Part shown: piece after piece, positions 1-7,902 of the stretch
How positions within the stretch are numbered: the stretch's first letter is position 1
How the letters are laid out: each line of letters opens with the position of its first letter
DNA from: Paractinoplanes brasiliensis
GTDB taxonomy: Bacteria; Actinomycetota; Actinomycetes; Mycobacteriales; Micromonosporaceae
Assembly (NCBI RefSeq): GCF_004362215.1
Contig: NZ_SNWR01000002.1
Span: 1,426,001-1,490,000, forward strand
Direction: 5' to 3'
DNA: 64,000 bases
Translations under genes and position numbers: made by a program
Notes under the pieces: generated by a model
What the model was told of the DNA's origin: nothing
The model's database searches: none
What the model saw: the letters and a program-made list of their open reading frames with translations, nothing else

Positions 1-322
1 GGGCGTGGGGGCCGGCTACGAGCGTACGGCCGAAAGCGGTGGAGAGGAGCAGCCGCAGAGCGTCACCGTCGGCGGGGGCAGGGCCGTGGCTGCCGTCGAG
101 ATCGGACCAGGCAAGCATCTCACCGCCGATCAGGGTCGTCGTCGAGCTCGCCGTAGGGGTCGAAGCCGGATCCGCCGCGGGGGTCGTGGCCGAACCCGCC
201 GCGGGGGTCGTGGCCGAACCCGCCGCGGAAGTCGTGGCCGGGCCCGCGCCGGGAGACGCCGCAGGGCTCGCCGCAGGAGCCGGTGTGGGGTTTGTTGCCG
301 GGATCGGTCGGGGGCCTGTCAT
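1..322 (-). CDS. Partial gene, possible methyltransferase, N-terminal 107 residues only
   Basis: The reading frame starts with ATG at 322 and runs off the left edge of the window. The ATG overlaps the TGA of the upstream gene as ATGA, so the two are probably translated together. Residues 1-65 are an Ala/Thr/Pro/Ser-rich low-complexity stretch built partly from an 8-residue unit (AAGSATTP) encoded by a 24-bp tandem repeat at about 175-245. After it comes a foldable segment including LAWSDLDG and FGRTLVAGPHA. The LVAGPH element resembles the first strand and glycine loop of a SAM-binding methyltransferase, but this is a weak guess because the rest is missing. What supports a gene is the coupled start, an uninterrupted frame and typical codon use. 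Confidence 0.6.
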   Translation of the reverse strand, partial: MTGPRPIPATNPTPAPAASPAASPGAGPATTSAAGSATTPAAGSATTPAADPASTPTASSTTTLIGGEMLAWSDLDGSHGPAPADGDALRLLLSTAFGRTLVAGPHA

Positions 323-1218
323 CGGGGGGACGCTCCGGTCGCTTCGAGTGCGGGATCTTGCTGTGGGGACGGCCACCGGAACAGGCGGCGCAGCTCGGGT
401 GGGGGCAGCAGGCGGTCGGCGCCCAGCTCGGCGACGGCCAGCTCGCGCGCGTACGCCGCGTCGATCGAAGGGCCGTGCATCCGGCCCCACTCGCGGGCGA
501 TCCGGGCCTGGCCGCCGAACGCGGACTGCTCGCCCTCCAGCCGCATCGGGTCGCCGTAGACGGCCGGCTCGCAGCCGGCGAGTGTGCCGTACAGGACAGC
601 GCTGCACAGCCGGTTCGATGCCACCCGGGAATGTCTGCGCTGCTCAGTCAGTTGACGGAGGAGGAAACCGGGGTCCAGGTCCTTCCACCAGCCACCCCGG
701 TAGCCGTGACAGATCACCCGGAAGCCGGCCCGTTCGTAAAGTGCCCGCACCCGCTTGTCGCGGAACTCCTGCCAGTACAAACAGACCGTGACCGGGCCCG
801 TCTCGGTGTCGCGGATCTCGCCGATCAGGCCGTCGTGGTCGCCCACGATGTGCTGGCCCTCCCAGCCGTGGAACGGGTACCAGATCGTGCCCTCGCGCGG
901 CTCGCCGGCCGGCGGTTCCATCGCCAGCAGGTACGCCCACGGGGCCCCGGTCACGTAGACCTCGCGCCGGCCCAGCGACCAGGCCCGGCGGCGCACCCGC
1001 TCCGACCAGACGAACTTCGCGACACCCGGGACGTACTCGTGGTCGGGGGCCATGCCGTCGCCGATGTTCCAGCCGTGCTGCAGGTAGCCGTGGATGCGCG
1101 GCGGGTCGGCGTCGTCGAGGCCGCAGTAACGCGCCAGGACGTGGGAATGGCCGTAGTAGTGGTTGGCGTGGTGCACGCCGCATTCCACCCCGGGCAGACG
1201 TCCGTACGGCCAACCCAC
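319..1218 (-). CDS. Hypothetical protein, possibly surface-polysaccharide related
   Basis: A 299-residue protein of unknown function. It starts at GTG 1218, because an in-frame TGA lies a few codons upstream and leaves no earlier start. The N-terminal half (GVHHANHYYGHSHVLARYCG, then GYLQHGWN and a FVWSERVRRRAWSLG segment) recalls GT-B-like proteins of surface carbohydrate synthesis, with a histidine-rich start and a Rossmann-like second half. I cannot name a family. No signal peptide or membrane helix is visible, so it should be cytoplasmic. It overlaps the next gene on the same strand by 4 bp (ATGA), which suggests a two-gene or longer operon. The function is inferred from general appearance only. 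Confidence 0.7.
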   Translation of the reverse strand: MGWPYGRLPGVECGVHHANHYYGHSHVLARYCGLDDADPPRIHGYLQHGWNIGDGMAPDHEYVPGVAKFVWSERVRRRAWSLGRREVYVTGAPWAYLLAMEPPAGEPREGTIWYPFHGWEGQHIVGDHDGLIGEIRDTETGPVTVCLYWQEFRDKRVRALYERAGFRVICHGYRGGWWKDLDPGFLLRQLTEQRRHSRVASNRLCSAVLYGTLAGCEPAVYGDPMRLEGEQSAFGGQARIAREWGRMHGPSIDAAYARELAVAELGADRLLPPPELRRLFRWPSPQQDPALEATGASPR

Positions 1219-1491
1219 GGTGACCGGCAGGTGTCATGTCGGCGTGCCGTGCTGTGATCTTCGCCCGGGGAGTGCTACCTTGACCGCAGCGCTTTCCGGA
1301 CGGCTCGGCCCCGGAACGCTGATCCAGGTCGTGAATCCTTCCGACCTCCACCACCGCGACATTCCGCCGCCCGGCTGATCCGGCGGCCCGCTCACCGCGC
1401 GGAGTCTCGCAGCTCACCCGGCGCCACGCCCTCGTGCGGCGCCGTCCTGCCACAACCCACCGTGGCGTTTCACTCCCACTGGAGAACCACA

Positions 1492-2577
1492 ATGACCGAA
1501 GTTTCGGAAATCTCAGTCGATGCCCTGCTGGACATCGTCGATGACCGCGCCTGGCTGCGCCTCGACGGCTACCTGCCCGGCCCCAAGGACATCCCCGTCA
1601 ACATGCACGAGGTCCGCCGGCTGGGCCTGCGCCGCGGCGACCGGGTCACCGGCCTGGCCGAGGTCAACGGCCGCAAGCCGGCCACCCTCCGGCTCGACCA
1701 GCCGATCGCCCGCCGCCCGGCCTTCTACGATCTCACCGCCCTCCACCCCCAGGAGCGCCTGCGCCTCGAGACCGAACCGCGGCTGCTCACCACCCGCGTC
1801 ATCGACCTGGCCATGCCGATCGGCAAGGGACAGCGGGCGCTGATCGTGGCCCCGCCGAAGGCCGGCAAGACCACGATCCTCAAGCAGATCGCCAACGCCG
1901 TCGCCACCAACAACCCCGAGGCGCACCTCATGGTCCTGCTCGTCGACGAGCGGCCCGAGGAGGTCACCGACTTCACCCGTACGGTCAACGGCGAGGTCGT
2001 CGCGGCCACGTTCGACCGCCCGCCGCACGAGCACGCCGCCCTGGCCGAGCTGGCCATCGAGCGGGCCAAACGCCTGGTCGAGCAGGGACGGGACGTGGTC
2101 GTGCTGCTCGACTCCATCACCCGTCTCGGGCGCGCCTACAACCTGATGGCGCCGGGCCGCGGCCGTACGCTCTCGGGCGGCCTCGACGCGACGGCGCTGC
2201 ACCCGCCGAAGCGTTTCCTGGGGGCGGCCCGCAACATCGACGGCGGCGGCTCGCTCACCATCATCGCCACCGCGCTCGTCGAGAACGGCTCCGCCATGGA
2301 CAACTTGATCTTCGAGGAGTTCAAGAGCACCGGCAACGCCGAGCTCAAGCTGGACCGCGGGCTCGCCGAGGCCCGCATCTTCCCGGCCATCGACCTGTCG
2401 TCCACCGGCACCCGCCACGACGAGACCCTGCTCTCCCCCGCCGAACTGGCGATAGTCACCCAGGTGCGGCGCGTGCTGGGCACCCCCGACGCGATGCGCC
2501 AGCTGCTCGACCAGCTCCGCGGCACCTCCTCCAACCGCGAGTTCCTGCGCCGCGTGGCCCACTCCCTCGCCGCCTAG
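1492..2577 (+). CDS. rho: Transcription termination factor Rho, short form
   Basis: Hexameric RNA-dependent ATPase that ends transcription at C-rich unstructured RNA. The 361-residue protein begins directly with the OB-fold RNA-binding part (LLDIVDD, YLPGPKDIPV). Walker A APPKAGKTT is near residues 119-127, the catalytic DERPEEVTDF follows, Walker B VVLLDSITRLGRAYN is near 203, and the secondary RNA site (GGLDATAL, EEFKSTGNAEL) is intact. ATG 1492 is preferred over GTG 1462 because GGAGAA precedes it. Actinobacterial Rho proteins are usually 600-700 residues with a long N-terminal extension, and even E. coli Rho (419) has an N-terminal helical domain. Here both are absent, so this could be a second, minimal Rho. 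The 270-nt leader upstream ends in C-rich, G-poor sequence. Confidence 0.93.
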   Translation: MTEVSEISVDALLDIVDDRAWLRLDGYLPGPKDIPVNMHEVRRLGLRRGDRVTGLAEVNGRKPATLRLDQPIARRPAFYDLTALHPQERLRLETEPRLLTTRVIDLAMPIGKGQRALIVAPPKAGKTTILKQIANAVATNNPEAHLMVLLVDERPEEVTDFTRTVNGEVVAATFDRPPHEHAALAELAIERAKRLVEQGRDVVVLLDSITRLGRAYNLMAPGRGRTLSGGLDATALHPPKRFLGAARNIDGGGSLTIIATALVENGSAMDNLIFEEFKSTGNAELKLDRGLAEARIFPAIDLSSTGTRHDETLLSPAELAIVTQVRRVLGTPDAMRQLLDQLRGTSSNREFLRRVAHSLAA

Positions 2578-2609
2578 CCCGGTGCCCGGATCGACAAGCG
2601 GACGAGTTC

Positions 2610-2653
2610 AGGAACACTCGTTCTTGACTGATCGTTCCTTTATTGGCTACCGT
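2610..2653 (+). promoter_or_regulatory. Promoter and inverted repeat for leaderless tetR gene
   Basis: TTGACT at 2624-2629 and TACCGT at 2648-2653 are separated by 18 bp. The predicted start of transcription, 7 nt later, falls on the ATG at 2661, which has no Shine-Dalgarno sequence. Arms AGGAAC (2610-2615) and GTTCCT (2634-2639) form an inverted repeat that brackets the -35 box. That placement suits autorepression by the TetR protein encoded just downstream. The sequence elements are seen; the regulation is inferred. Confidence 0.6.
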
Positions 2654-2660
2654 GATCGCC

Positions 2661-3029
2661 ATGGGACGGCCGAGGGCTTTTGACGAGGACGAGGTTGTGC
2701 GAGACGCGGCGGCGCTGTTCGCCGGACGGGCGTACGACAGCGTGTCGGTCGACGACCTCGTCAACCACCTGGGGGTGCACCGCAACAGCCTCTACAAGGT
2801 GTTCGGCAGCAAGCGCGGGCTCTATCTGGCCGCCCTGCGGCACGGGCTGGCCGGCGAGGGGCCCGGCCTCGATCTGCTGCTGCTCGCCATGGCCGAACGC
2901 GCGCCGGTCGACGCCGAGGTCGCCGCGCTCGTCCAGGCCGTCCTGCACGACCTCGACCAGGCCCTCGGCAGCGCCGGGGCCACCGCCACCCTGCTCGGCG
3001 ACCGCCTGCGGGCCCGCGCCGCATCCTGA
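2661..3029 (+). CDS. Short TetR-family transcriptional regulator
   Basis: DNA-binding repressor of 122 residues. The N-terminal helix-turn-helix is complete (ALFAGRAYDSVSVDDLVNHLG followed in family style by HRNSLYKVFGSKRGLYLAAL, about residues 15-55). The C-terminal ligand domain is only about 65 residues, against 130-150 in usual TetR proteins, so ligand sensing or dimerisation may be reduced. I start it at the ATG before GRPRAF (2661), not at an upstream codon, because the promoter places the transcript start there. It lies 9 bp before the PH-like gene and probably forms an operon with the next two genes. Confidence 0.85.
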   Translation: MGRPRAFDEDEVVRDAAALFAGRAYDSVSVDDLVNHLGVHRNSLYKVFGSKRGLYLAALRHGLAGEGPGLDLLLLAMAERAPVDAEVAALVQAVLHDLDQALGSAGATATLLGDRLRARAAS

Positions 3030-3038
3030 GGAGTTCTC

Positions 3039-3386
3039 ATGGCAGACGTACGCATTTCCGGCGCCGACCTGGTTGTCGAGATGAACGGGTTCGACAAGCT
3101 CTGGGCGCTCAAGAGCAGCTTGACCATCCCGCTGGCCAACGTCCGCGGCGCCACCCTCGACCCCGGCATCACCCGCGAGAGCAAGGGCATCCGGACGGCC
3201 GGCACCCACTGGCCAGGCGTGATCACGGCGGGTTCGTTCCGGGTCGACGGCGAGCGCGTCTTCTGGGACGTCCGCGACCCGATGAAGGCGATCGTGATCG
3301 AGTTGCGCGACGAGCACTACGCGCGCCTGATCGTCGAGGTCGACGACCCACGCGCCACGATCGGCCTGATCGAGAAGTCCCTGTGA
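3039..3386 (+). CDS. Small PH-like domain protein
   Basis: A 115-residue soluble protein without signal peptide or membrane helix. The alternation of short strands with a final amphipathic helix (DDPRATIGLIEKSL) and the central block IPLANVRGATLDPG are typical of bacterial PH-like domain proteins, which are widespread in actinobacteria and of unknown role. The start ATG follows GAGGAGTTCTC. Its stop overlaps the start of the serine hydrolase gene (GTGA), so the two are translationally coupled. A structural or scaffolding role is plausible but nothing in the sequence defines a partner. Confidence 0.75.
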   Translation: MADVRISGADLVVEMNGFDKLWALKSSLTIPLANVRGATLDPGITRESKGIRTAGTHWPGVITAGSFRVDGERVFWDVRDPMKAIVIELRDEHYARLIVEVDDPRATIGLIEKSL

Positions 3387-4138
3387 CCGTCATCGACGAG
3401 GTCGTGGCCGCCACCCCGGACGTCCGGTGGTCGATCGCGGTGCCGGGTCTCGGCGAGCACGAGCCCGGGCGAAGGCTCCGGACGGCCAGCGTCGGCAAGC
3501 TGCTCCTGCTGATCGAGACCGCGCGGCGCCTCGAGGACGGCACGCTCGACGCCGGCGAGATGCTGGTCAAGGACCCGGCGGTGGCGGTCGCCGACTCGGG
3601 GTTGTGGCAGCACCTGAGCGTGGACGCGCTGCCGGTTGCCGATGTCGCGCTGCTGATCGCGGCGGTGAGCGACAACTACGCCACCAATGTGCTGCTCGGG
3701 CGCGTCGGGTTGGCGGCGGTGGCCGCGCTGACCGGCAAGCTCGGCTTGCACGAGACAAGACTGCTTGACCGCGTACGACGGGATCGGGGTCCTCATGATC
3801 CGCCGACGCTCTCGACCGGGTCGGCGGGAGAGCTGGCCGGCATGATGCGGACGATCGCGCGGGGGGAACTGGTGTCGCCCGCCGTCTCGGCCCGGATGGA
3901 CGCGTGGATGGCGACCAGCGCCGACCTGTCGATGGTGGCGTCCGCGTTCGGCGCCGACCCGCTCACGCACACCCGGTCGGTGCGCAACAAGACCGGCACC
4001 GACGACGGCATCCGCGCCGACGTGGGCTATATCGGACACCAGCCGTACGCGGTGCTCGCGGAGTTCCCCGAGGAGCAGAGCGCGCTGGTCATGGCCGGGA
4101 TGCGCCGGATCGGCGAAGCGGTCGCTGCCCTGTCGTAA
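3383..4138 (+). CDS. Class A beta-lactamase-like serine hydrolase
   Basis: A 251-residue member of the penicillin-recognising serine hydrolase fold. The three family motifs are present: SVGK (SxxK, nucleophile and general base, near residue 36), SDN in the segment AVSDNYATNVLL, and KTG in RNKTGTDDGIRADVGYI near residue 201. There is no signal peptide, which is unusual for a true beta-lactamase and suggests a cytosolic hydrolase or transpeptidase relative with another substrate. It starts with GTG overlapping the previous stop (GTGA). It closes the tetR/PH-like/hydrolase run and is followed by inverted repeats. Confidence 0.85.
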   Translation: MTVIDEVVAATPDVRWSIAVPGLGEHEPGRRLRTASVGKLLLLIETARRLEDGTLDAGEMLVKDPAVAVADSGLWQHLSVDALPVADVALLIAAVSDNYATNVLLGRVGLAAVAALTGKLGLHETRLLDRVRRDRGPHDPPTLSTGSAGELAGMMRTIARGELVSPAVSARMDAWMATSADLSMVASAFGADPLTHTRSVRNKTGTDDGIRADVGYIGHQPYAVLAEFPEEQSALVMAGMRRIGEAVAALS

Positions 4139-4141
4139 AGC

Positions 4142-4166
4142 TGTCCGAGCGGTGGCTGTTCGGACA
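4142..4166 (+). terminator. Weak hairpin after serine hydrolase gene
   Basis: Arms TGTCCGA (4142-4148) and TCGGACA (4160-4166) enclose an 11-nt loop, 3 nt after the hydrolase stop codon. There is no T-tract, so it may slow or protect RNA rather than terminate on its own. Confidence 0.4.
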
Positions 4167-4254
4167 ATGGCGCGTGGCCTGCGAAGGAGCAGAATGGCGG
4201 ACGGGACGGGTGCCTATCCCCGCCAGGAGGCATCCTTCCCCTAGGCAACAAGCG

Positions 4255-4287
4255 AACGGGCCGGGGTCGTCGCGACCCCGGCCCGTT
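4255..4287. terminator. Bidirectional hairpin terminator
   Basis: A perfect 15-bp stem (4255-4269 with 4273-4287) with a TCG loop separates two convergent genes, the hydrolase ending at 4138 and the beta-helix gene ending at 4301. The symmetric stem can work on both strands. It has no U-run, as is common in actinobacteria. Confidence 0.85.
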
Positions 4288-4300
4288 GCTCCGACCGGCC

Positions 4301-6172
4301 CTAGGACGCGGGGTAGTCGGTGATGAAGACCGGGGCCCCCACCTTCGTCATGTCGGCGGCCTCACCCACCCCGTTGACGACGTGGTTGATCACGCCGGCG
4401 CTGAGGTTGACGGTCATGATGTGGTGCAGTTTCACGCCGGGGCGCTGAGGCACCTCGAAACCGTTCTCGGTCACGATCGACGGGTTGTTCTGGTTGAAGA
4501 CGTAGACACCCGCCCCGTACAGGGAATGGTTCTTGACCTTGTCTCCGACCTTGTAACCCGCGTAACCCTTGGTCTTGCCGTTCATCCAGTCCGCCTGGGT
4601 CGGCGGGTCGTACGGCAGTTCGTTCTGGTAGAGCACCGTCGTGCCCTTCTCGCCGTTCCAGACGGTGTTGTACTTCTGGAAGTGCTCGACGAACAGGCCC
4701 GTCGCGGTCACGTTGTCGCCGTTGATCACGGCGCCGTAGCGACCGGTGTTGGTGCGCCACCGCTGGGTGTCACCGTTCACGCCCTCGGTGAAGCCCTCGA
4801 CACCGTGGTCACCGCGCCACACCCAGGTGTGGTCGATCAGCACGTTGTCGCTGTTGATCTCCAGAGCGGTGTCGACCTTGCCGATGTGCGGGCCGCCCAC
4901 CCGGAAGTAGACGTCCGACAGCGTGGTCGGGTTCGACGGCGAGCTGATCTTCAGCCCGTTCTTGTTCCCGACCTGCAGCAGGTTCTTCGACTCCTTGGCG
5001 CCGGCGTCGATCGTGACACCCGCGATGATCACACCGGGGACGTCGGCGACCTTGATCGGCGTGACCCCGTTGACCGCGGTCAGCGTGGCGTGGCCGATGC
5101 CGAGCACGACCTGGTTGGGGCGCAGCACGTGGATCGTCTGGTCGACGTTGTAGACACCCGGCGTGAACAGCAGGTTCTTGCCGAGCAGCAGCTGCGCGTT
5201 GATCAGCCACTCCGGGTCGGACGGCTTCGCGACGAAGAAGTCGCTCAGCGGGATCGTCCGGCCCTTGGTCAGGTCCTCGTCCCAGCTCACGCCGCTGGTG
5301 TCGCGGTGCGCGCTGGGAACCCGTACGGCGTACTTGCCCTTGGCGTCGACGAACAGGAACGGCTTCTCCCGGCTGAGCGGGGTCGTGGCCAGGGTCGTGT
5401 ACGGCGGGTTCGGGAACGCCGAGTCGTCCGGCGCGCCCTCGACACCGGCGAAGACCTGGTTCCACACCGCGTTCGACCAGGCGCCGACCTTGCTGTTGCG
5501 GGTCAGCCACTGCTGCTGCGAACCGTTGGTGACGTTGCCGAACTGCGAGTCGGCGATGAAGCCACCGCTGGCGTACTGCGGGCCGGCGGTGCAGTAGTCC
5601 ATCAGCGTGAAGTTGCCGTCGACGTTGAGCCGGCGCAGCGACACGGCCTGCGAGACGGCCCAGAAGTTGGCGCCGGCGCGGCACCCGTCCTGACCCGCTC
5701 CGTTGACCTTGATGGACAGGTTCGACAGCGTGCGCCAGAAGTTGACCAGCGCGAGGCAGTTCGCCGTGCCGTTCTCGGTGAGGCAGCGGTTGTAGACCTC
5801 CACCTTGCCGTTGATCACGACGTCGTTCGGTGACGCGCCGAGGCCGGAGACCTCGGTGTAGTAGCCCACCTTGATCTGCAGCGGCTGGGCGTCGGTGCCA
5901 TAGGTGCCCGGCTTGAACAAGAAGGCGTAGCGGTTGGTGCCCATCTCCGCGTTGACCTGCTGCGCGTGCGCCGCGTCGAGCTTCGCCTGAATCTCGGCGA
6001 CGGGCATGCTCGGGTCGAAGATGGTGACGTTGGTGCCGAAATTCGGTGCGGCTGCGGCGGCCGCGGCGGGGGCTGCGGCGGCGGGCGCGCCGGTGAGCGC
6101 ACCGACGGTGACCGCGGTGAGCCCGACGGCGAGAATCCGTCGCAGGTGCCGGCGACCGGCAGTTTTCGTCAT
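4301..6172 (-). CDS. Secreted right-handed beta-helix protein
   Basis: A 623-residue exported protein. The start is ATG 6172, where AAGGAC and a twin-positive signal peptide follow (TKTAGRRHLRRILAVG, then a hydrophobic core ending in AAA repeats near residue 45). The mature part matches, from memory, a family common in Streptomyces and Actinoplanes that databases call either adenylyl cyclase or coagulation factor 5/8-type protein. Its repeating turns (GYYTEVSGLGASP, GGFIADSQFGNV, GVIIAGVTIDAGAKES) are those of a pectate-lyase-like or GH55-like parallel beta-helix. I therefore think a carbohydrate-active or polysaccharide-binding role is far more likely than cyclase activity. It is monocistronic and has a palindrome over its ribosome binding site. 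Confidence 0.85.
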   Translation of the reverse strand: MTKTAGRRHLRRILAVGLTAVTVGALTGAPAAAAPAAAAAAAPNFGTNVTIFDPSMPVAEIQAKLDAAHAQQVNAEMGTNRYAFLFKPGTYGTDAQPLQIKVGYYTEVSGLGASPNDVVINGKVEVYNRCLTENGTANCLALVNFWRTLSNLSIKVNGAGQDGCRAGANFWAVSQAVSLRRLNVDGNFTLMDYCTAGPQYASGGFIADSQFGNVTNGSQQQWLTRNSKVGAWSNAVWNQVFAGVEGAPDDSAFPNPPYTTLATTPLSREKPFLFVDAKGKYAVRVPSAHRDTSGVSWDEDLTKGRTIPLSDFFVAKPSDPEWLINAQLLLGKNLLFTPGVYNVDQTIHVLRPNQVVLGIGHATLTAVNGVTPIKVADVPGVIIAGVTIDAGAKESKNLLQVGNKNGLKISSPSNPTTLSDVYFRVGGPHIGKVDTALEINSDNVLIDHTWVWRGDHGVEGFTEGVNGDTQRWRTNTGRYGAVINGDNVTATGLFVEHFQKYNTVWNGEKGTTVLYQNELPYDPPTQADWMNGKTKGYAGYKVGDKVKNHSLYGAGVYVFNQNNPSIVTENGFEVPQRPGVKLHHIMTVNLSAGVINHVVNGVGEAADMTKVGAPVFITDYPAS

Positions 6173-6173
6173 G

Positions 6174-6190
6174 CGGAAAGGTCCTTTCCG
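6174..6190. promoter_or_regulatory. 17-bp palindrome over the ribosome binding site of the beta-helix gene
   Basis: CGGAAAGG-T-CCTTTCCG is a perfect palindrome with 8-bp arms, one base before the start codon at 6172. It contains the AAGGA Shine-Dalgarno sequence. It could be an operator for a dimeric regulator or an RNA hairpin hiding the ribosome binding site. Confidence 0.55.
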
Positions 6191-6346
6191 TAATGGGGGT
6201 GCAACAAACTGGATCACAGGAAGCAATAGACCGTTCGGCATGTCAAGGGTCCGTTCGCCGGCCCGGTGCGGCATTCGCACAGGCTTCGGACATAGCGCCG
6301 CGGTTCCGGAACCGACCTTGCCCGAACAGACTGTCCGAGGGGTTCT

Positions 6347-7516
6347 TCAGCCCCCGGAACCGGTACCGGCCCGCCCTCGCAGGAAGTCACGTTCGGTAGC
6401 GGTCGGCGCCAGGACGGCGGCGCGCTCGAAGTGCTCCGCGGCGGCTGCCCGGTCACCGAGGCGCAGAAGGCACTCGGCGCGGGCGGCCGGAACGTGGTGG
6501 TTTCGCGGGAGTTGCTCCTCCAGCCCGTCGAGCAACCTCAGAGCGGCGGCCGGCCCCTCCGACTCGAGCACGGCGACCGCGCGGTTGAGCCGGACGACGG
6601 GCGAGCCGGTCACCGCCTCGAGACGCGCGTAGAGCAAAGCGATGGCGGGCCAGTCGGTGTCCTCGGCCCGTTCGGCGGTGGCATGCCGGGCGGCGATCAG
6701 CGCTTGGAGCCCGTACGGGCTGTCCGGGGCGTCCGCCGCGAGCAGCGTGAGCGCTTCGGCGATCTCCGAGGCGTTCCACCGCGTACGGTCCTGGTCGGCC
6801 AGCAGCACAAGACGACCGTCCCGTCGTCGCGCGCGCCGCCGGGAGTGCTGCAACAGCATGAGCGCGAGCAGTGCGGCCGTCTCGGCGTCGGACGGGAGCA
6901 GATCGTGCAGCAGCCGGGTCAGCCGGACCGCCTCCGCGGCGACCTCGTCACGGTAGGACCGGTAGCCCTCGGTGAACAGCAGATAGAGCACGGCGTGCAC
7001 GCCGGGTACCCGTTCGGGCAGGTCGGCCGGGGTGGGCAGCCGCAGCGGGATCCCGGCCGTCCGGATCTTCTGCTTGGCCCGCGTGATCCGGGCGGCCATG
7101 GTGCTCTCGGACACCAGGAACAACCGGGCGATCTCGGGCACGGTCAGGCCGGCGACGAACCGCAGAGTGAGCGCGACCCGTGATTCCCGGCCCAGCGCGG
7201 GGTGACAGCAGGCGAACAGCAGGCCCAGCGAGTCGTCCGCCGCGCTCGGGGTGCGCGGCTCCTCGGTGATCAGCAGGGGCAGGTAGCGGGTCAGGGTTTC
7301 CTCACGGCGACGCCGGTCGACCGCCCGGCGACGGGCCACCGCGAGCAGCCAGGCGGCCGGGCGCCGCGGGACGCCCTCGCCGGGCCACTGGGCGGTGGCG
7401 GCGGCGAAGGCGTCCTGCAGCGCCTCCTCGGCCAGGTCGAAGCTGCGCAACTCCGCGACGAGCGTGGCGAGCAGCGGCCCGCGGTGCTCCCGGAAGGCGG
7501 CCTCGACGACGGTCAT
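6347..7516 (-). CDS. ECF42-type RNA polymerase sigma factor
   Basis: A 389-residue extracytoplasmic-function sigma factor. Region 2 is at about residues 5-75 (AEEALQDAFAAATAQW, WLLAVARRRAVDRRRR) and region 4 at about 110-165 (GLTVPEIARLFLVSESTMAARITRAKQKIR). The remaining 220 residues form a helical TPR-like C-terminal extension (ALLYARLEAVTGSPVVRLNRAVAV), the hallmark of the ECF42 group. This group has no classical anti-sigma factor and is paired with YCII/DGPF proteins, as here. The start ATG overlaps the stop of the YCII gene (ATGA). Its own promoter motif stands before the YCII gene, so it probably activates its own operon. The signal it senses is unknown. Confidence 0.93.
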   Translation of the reverse strand: MTVVEAAFREHRGPLLATLVAELRSFDLAEEALQDAFAAATAQWPGEGVPRRPAAWLLAVARRRAVDRRRREETLTRYLPLLITEEPRTPSAADDSLGLLFACCHPALGRESRVALTLRFVAGLTVPEIARLFLVSESTMAARITRAKQKIRTAGIPLRLPTPADLPERVPGVHAVLYLLFTEGYRSYRDEVAAEAVRLTRLLHDLLPSDAETAALLALMLLQHSRRRARRRDGRLVLLADQDRTRWNASEIAEALTLLAADAPDSPYGLQALIAARHATAERAEDTDWPAIALLYARLEAVTGSPVVRLNRAVAVLESEGPAAALRLLDGLEEQLPRNHHVPAARAECLLRLGDRAAAAEHFERAAVLAPTATERDFLRGRAGTGSGG

Positions 7517-7866
7517 CCGGCCGGGTGCTCCACGACCGGGCGGACCTCGATGATGTCCTCCACGGTGGCCAGCTGCCGGGCGAACTCGAGCGCCTCGTCC
7601 AGGTCGCGGGCCTCGACCAGGTAGAAGCCGCCCAGTTGCTCGGCGGTCTCGGCGTACGGGCCGTCGGTCAGCAACGCCTCGCCGTCGCGGACCCGTACGG
7701 TCGTGGCGGTGTTCGACAGGGCCAGTTCCTCTCCGCCACGCTCGGCGTCGCGCTCGCGCAGCAGCTCCGAGAAGCGCCCGTGCGCCGCGTACACCTTCTC
7801 CCGGGTGGCCTCGTCGGCCTCGGCCCAGCTCTTCTCGACGCTGTACATGAGCAGTGCGTACTTCAT
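7513..7866 (-). CDS. YCII-related (DGPF) protein
   Basis: A 117-residue protein of the YCII/DGPF family, small ferredoxin-like alpha/beta proteins of unknown activity. The family signature appears as LLTDGPYAETAEQLGGFYLVEA (about residues 70-90; DGPF reads DGPY here). I start it at ATG 7866 because GAGAGG lies 9 nt upstream; the ATG at 7875 would sit directly on that site. It is cotranscribed with the ECF42 sigma factor, overlapping it by 4 bp. DGPF proteins accompany ECF42 factors so regularly that a role in signalling to the sigma factor, or as its main regulon product, is expected. Confidence 0.92.
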   Translation of the reverse strand: MKYALLMYSVEKSWAEADEATREKVYAAHGRFSELLRERDAERGGEELALSNTATTVRVRDGEALLTDGPYAETAEQLGGFYLVEARDLDEALEFARQLATVEDIIEVRPVVEHPAG

Positions 7867-7902
7867 GGCTCTCATCCTCTCGTGGACGACTGTCGCCGGG
7901 TC

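Noticed and set aside
1513..2562. 349-residue antisense frame across rho
   Set aside because: Composition is that of a shadow frame and it has no ribosome site; Rho on the other strand is unmistakable.
4286..5833. 515-residue plus-strand frame opposite the beta-helix gene
   Set aside because: Val/Arg/Asp/His-rich antisense shadow of a gene with signal peptide and recognised family; such long shadows are normal at this GC content.
4301..6172. Adenylyl cyclase activity for the secreted beta-helix protein
   Set aside because: No cyclase catalytic motif is visible; the protein is exported and built from beta-helix turns, so the common database name is probably a carry-over.
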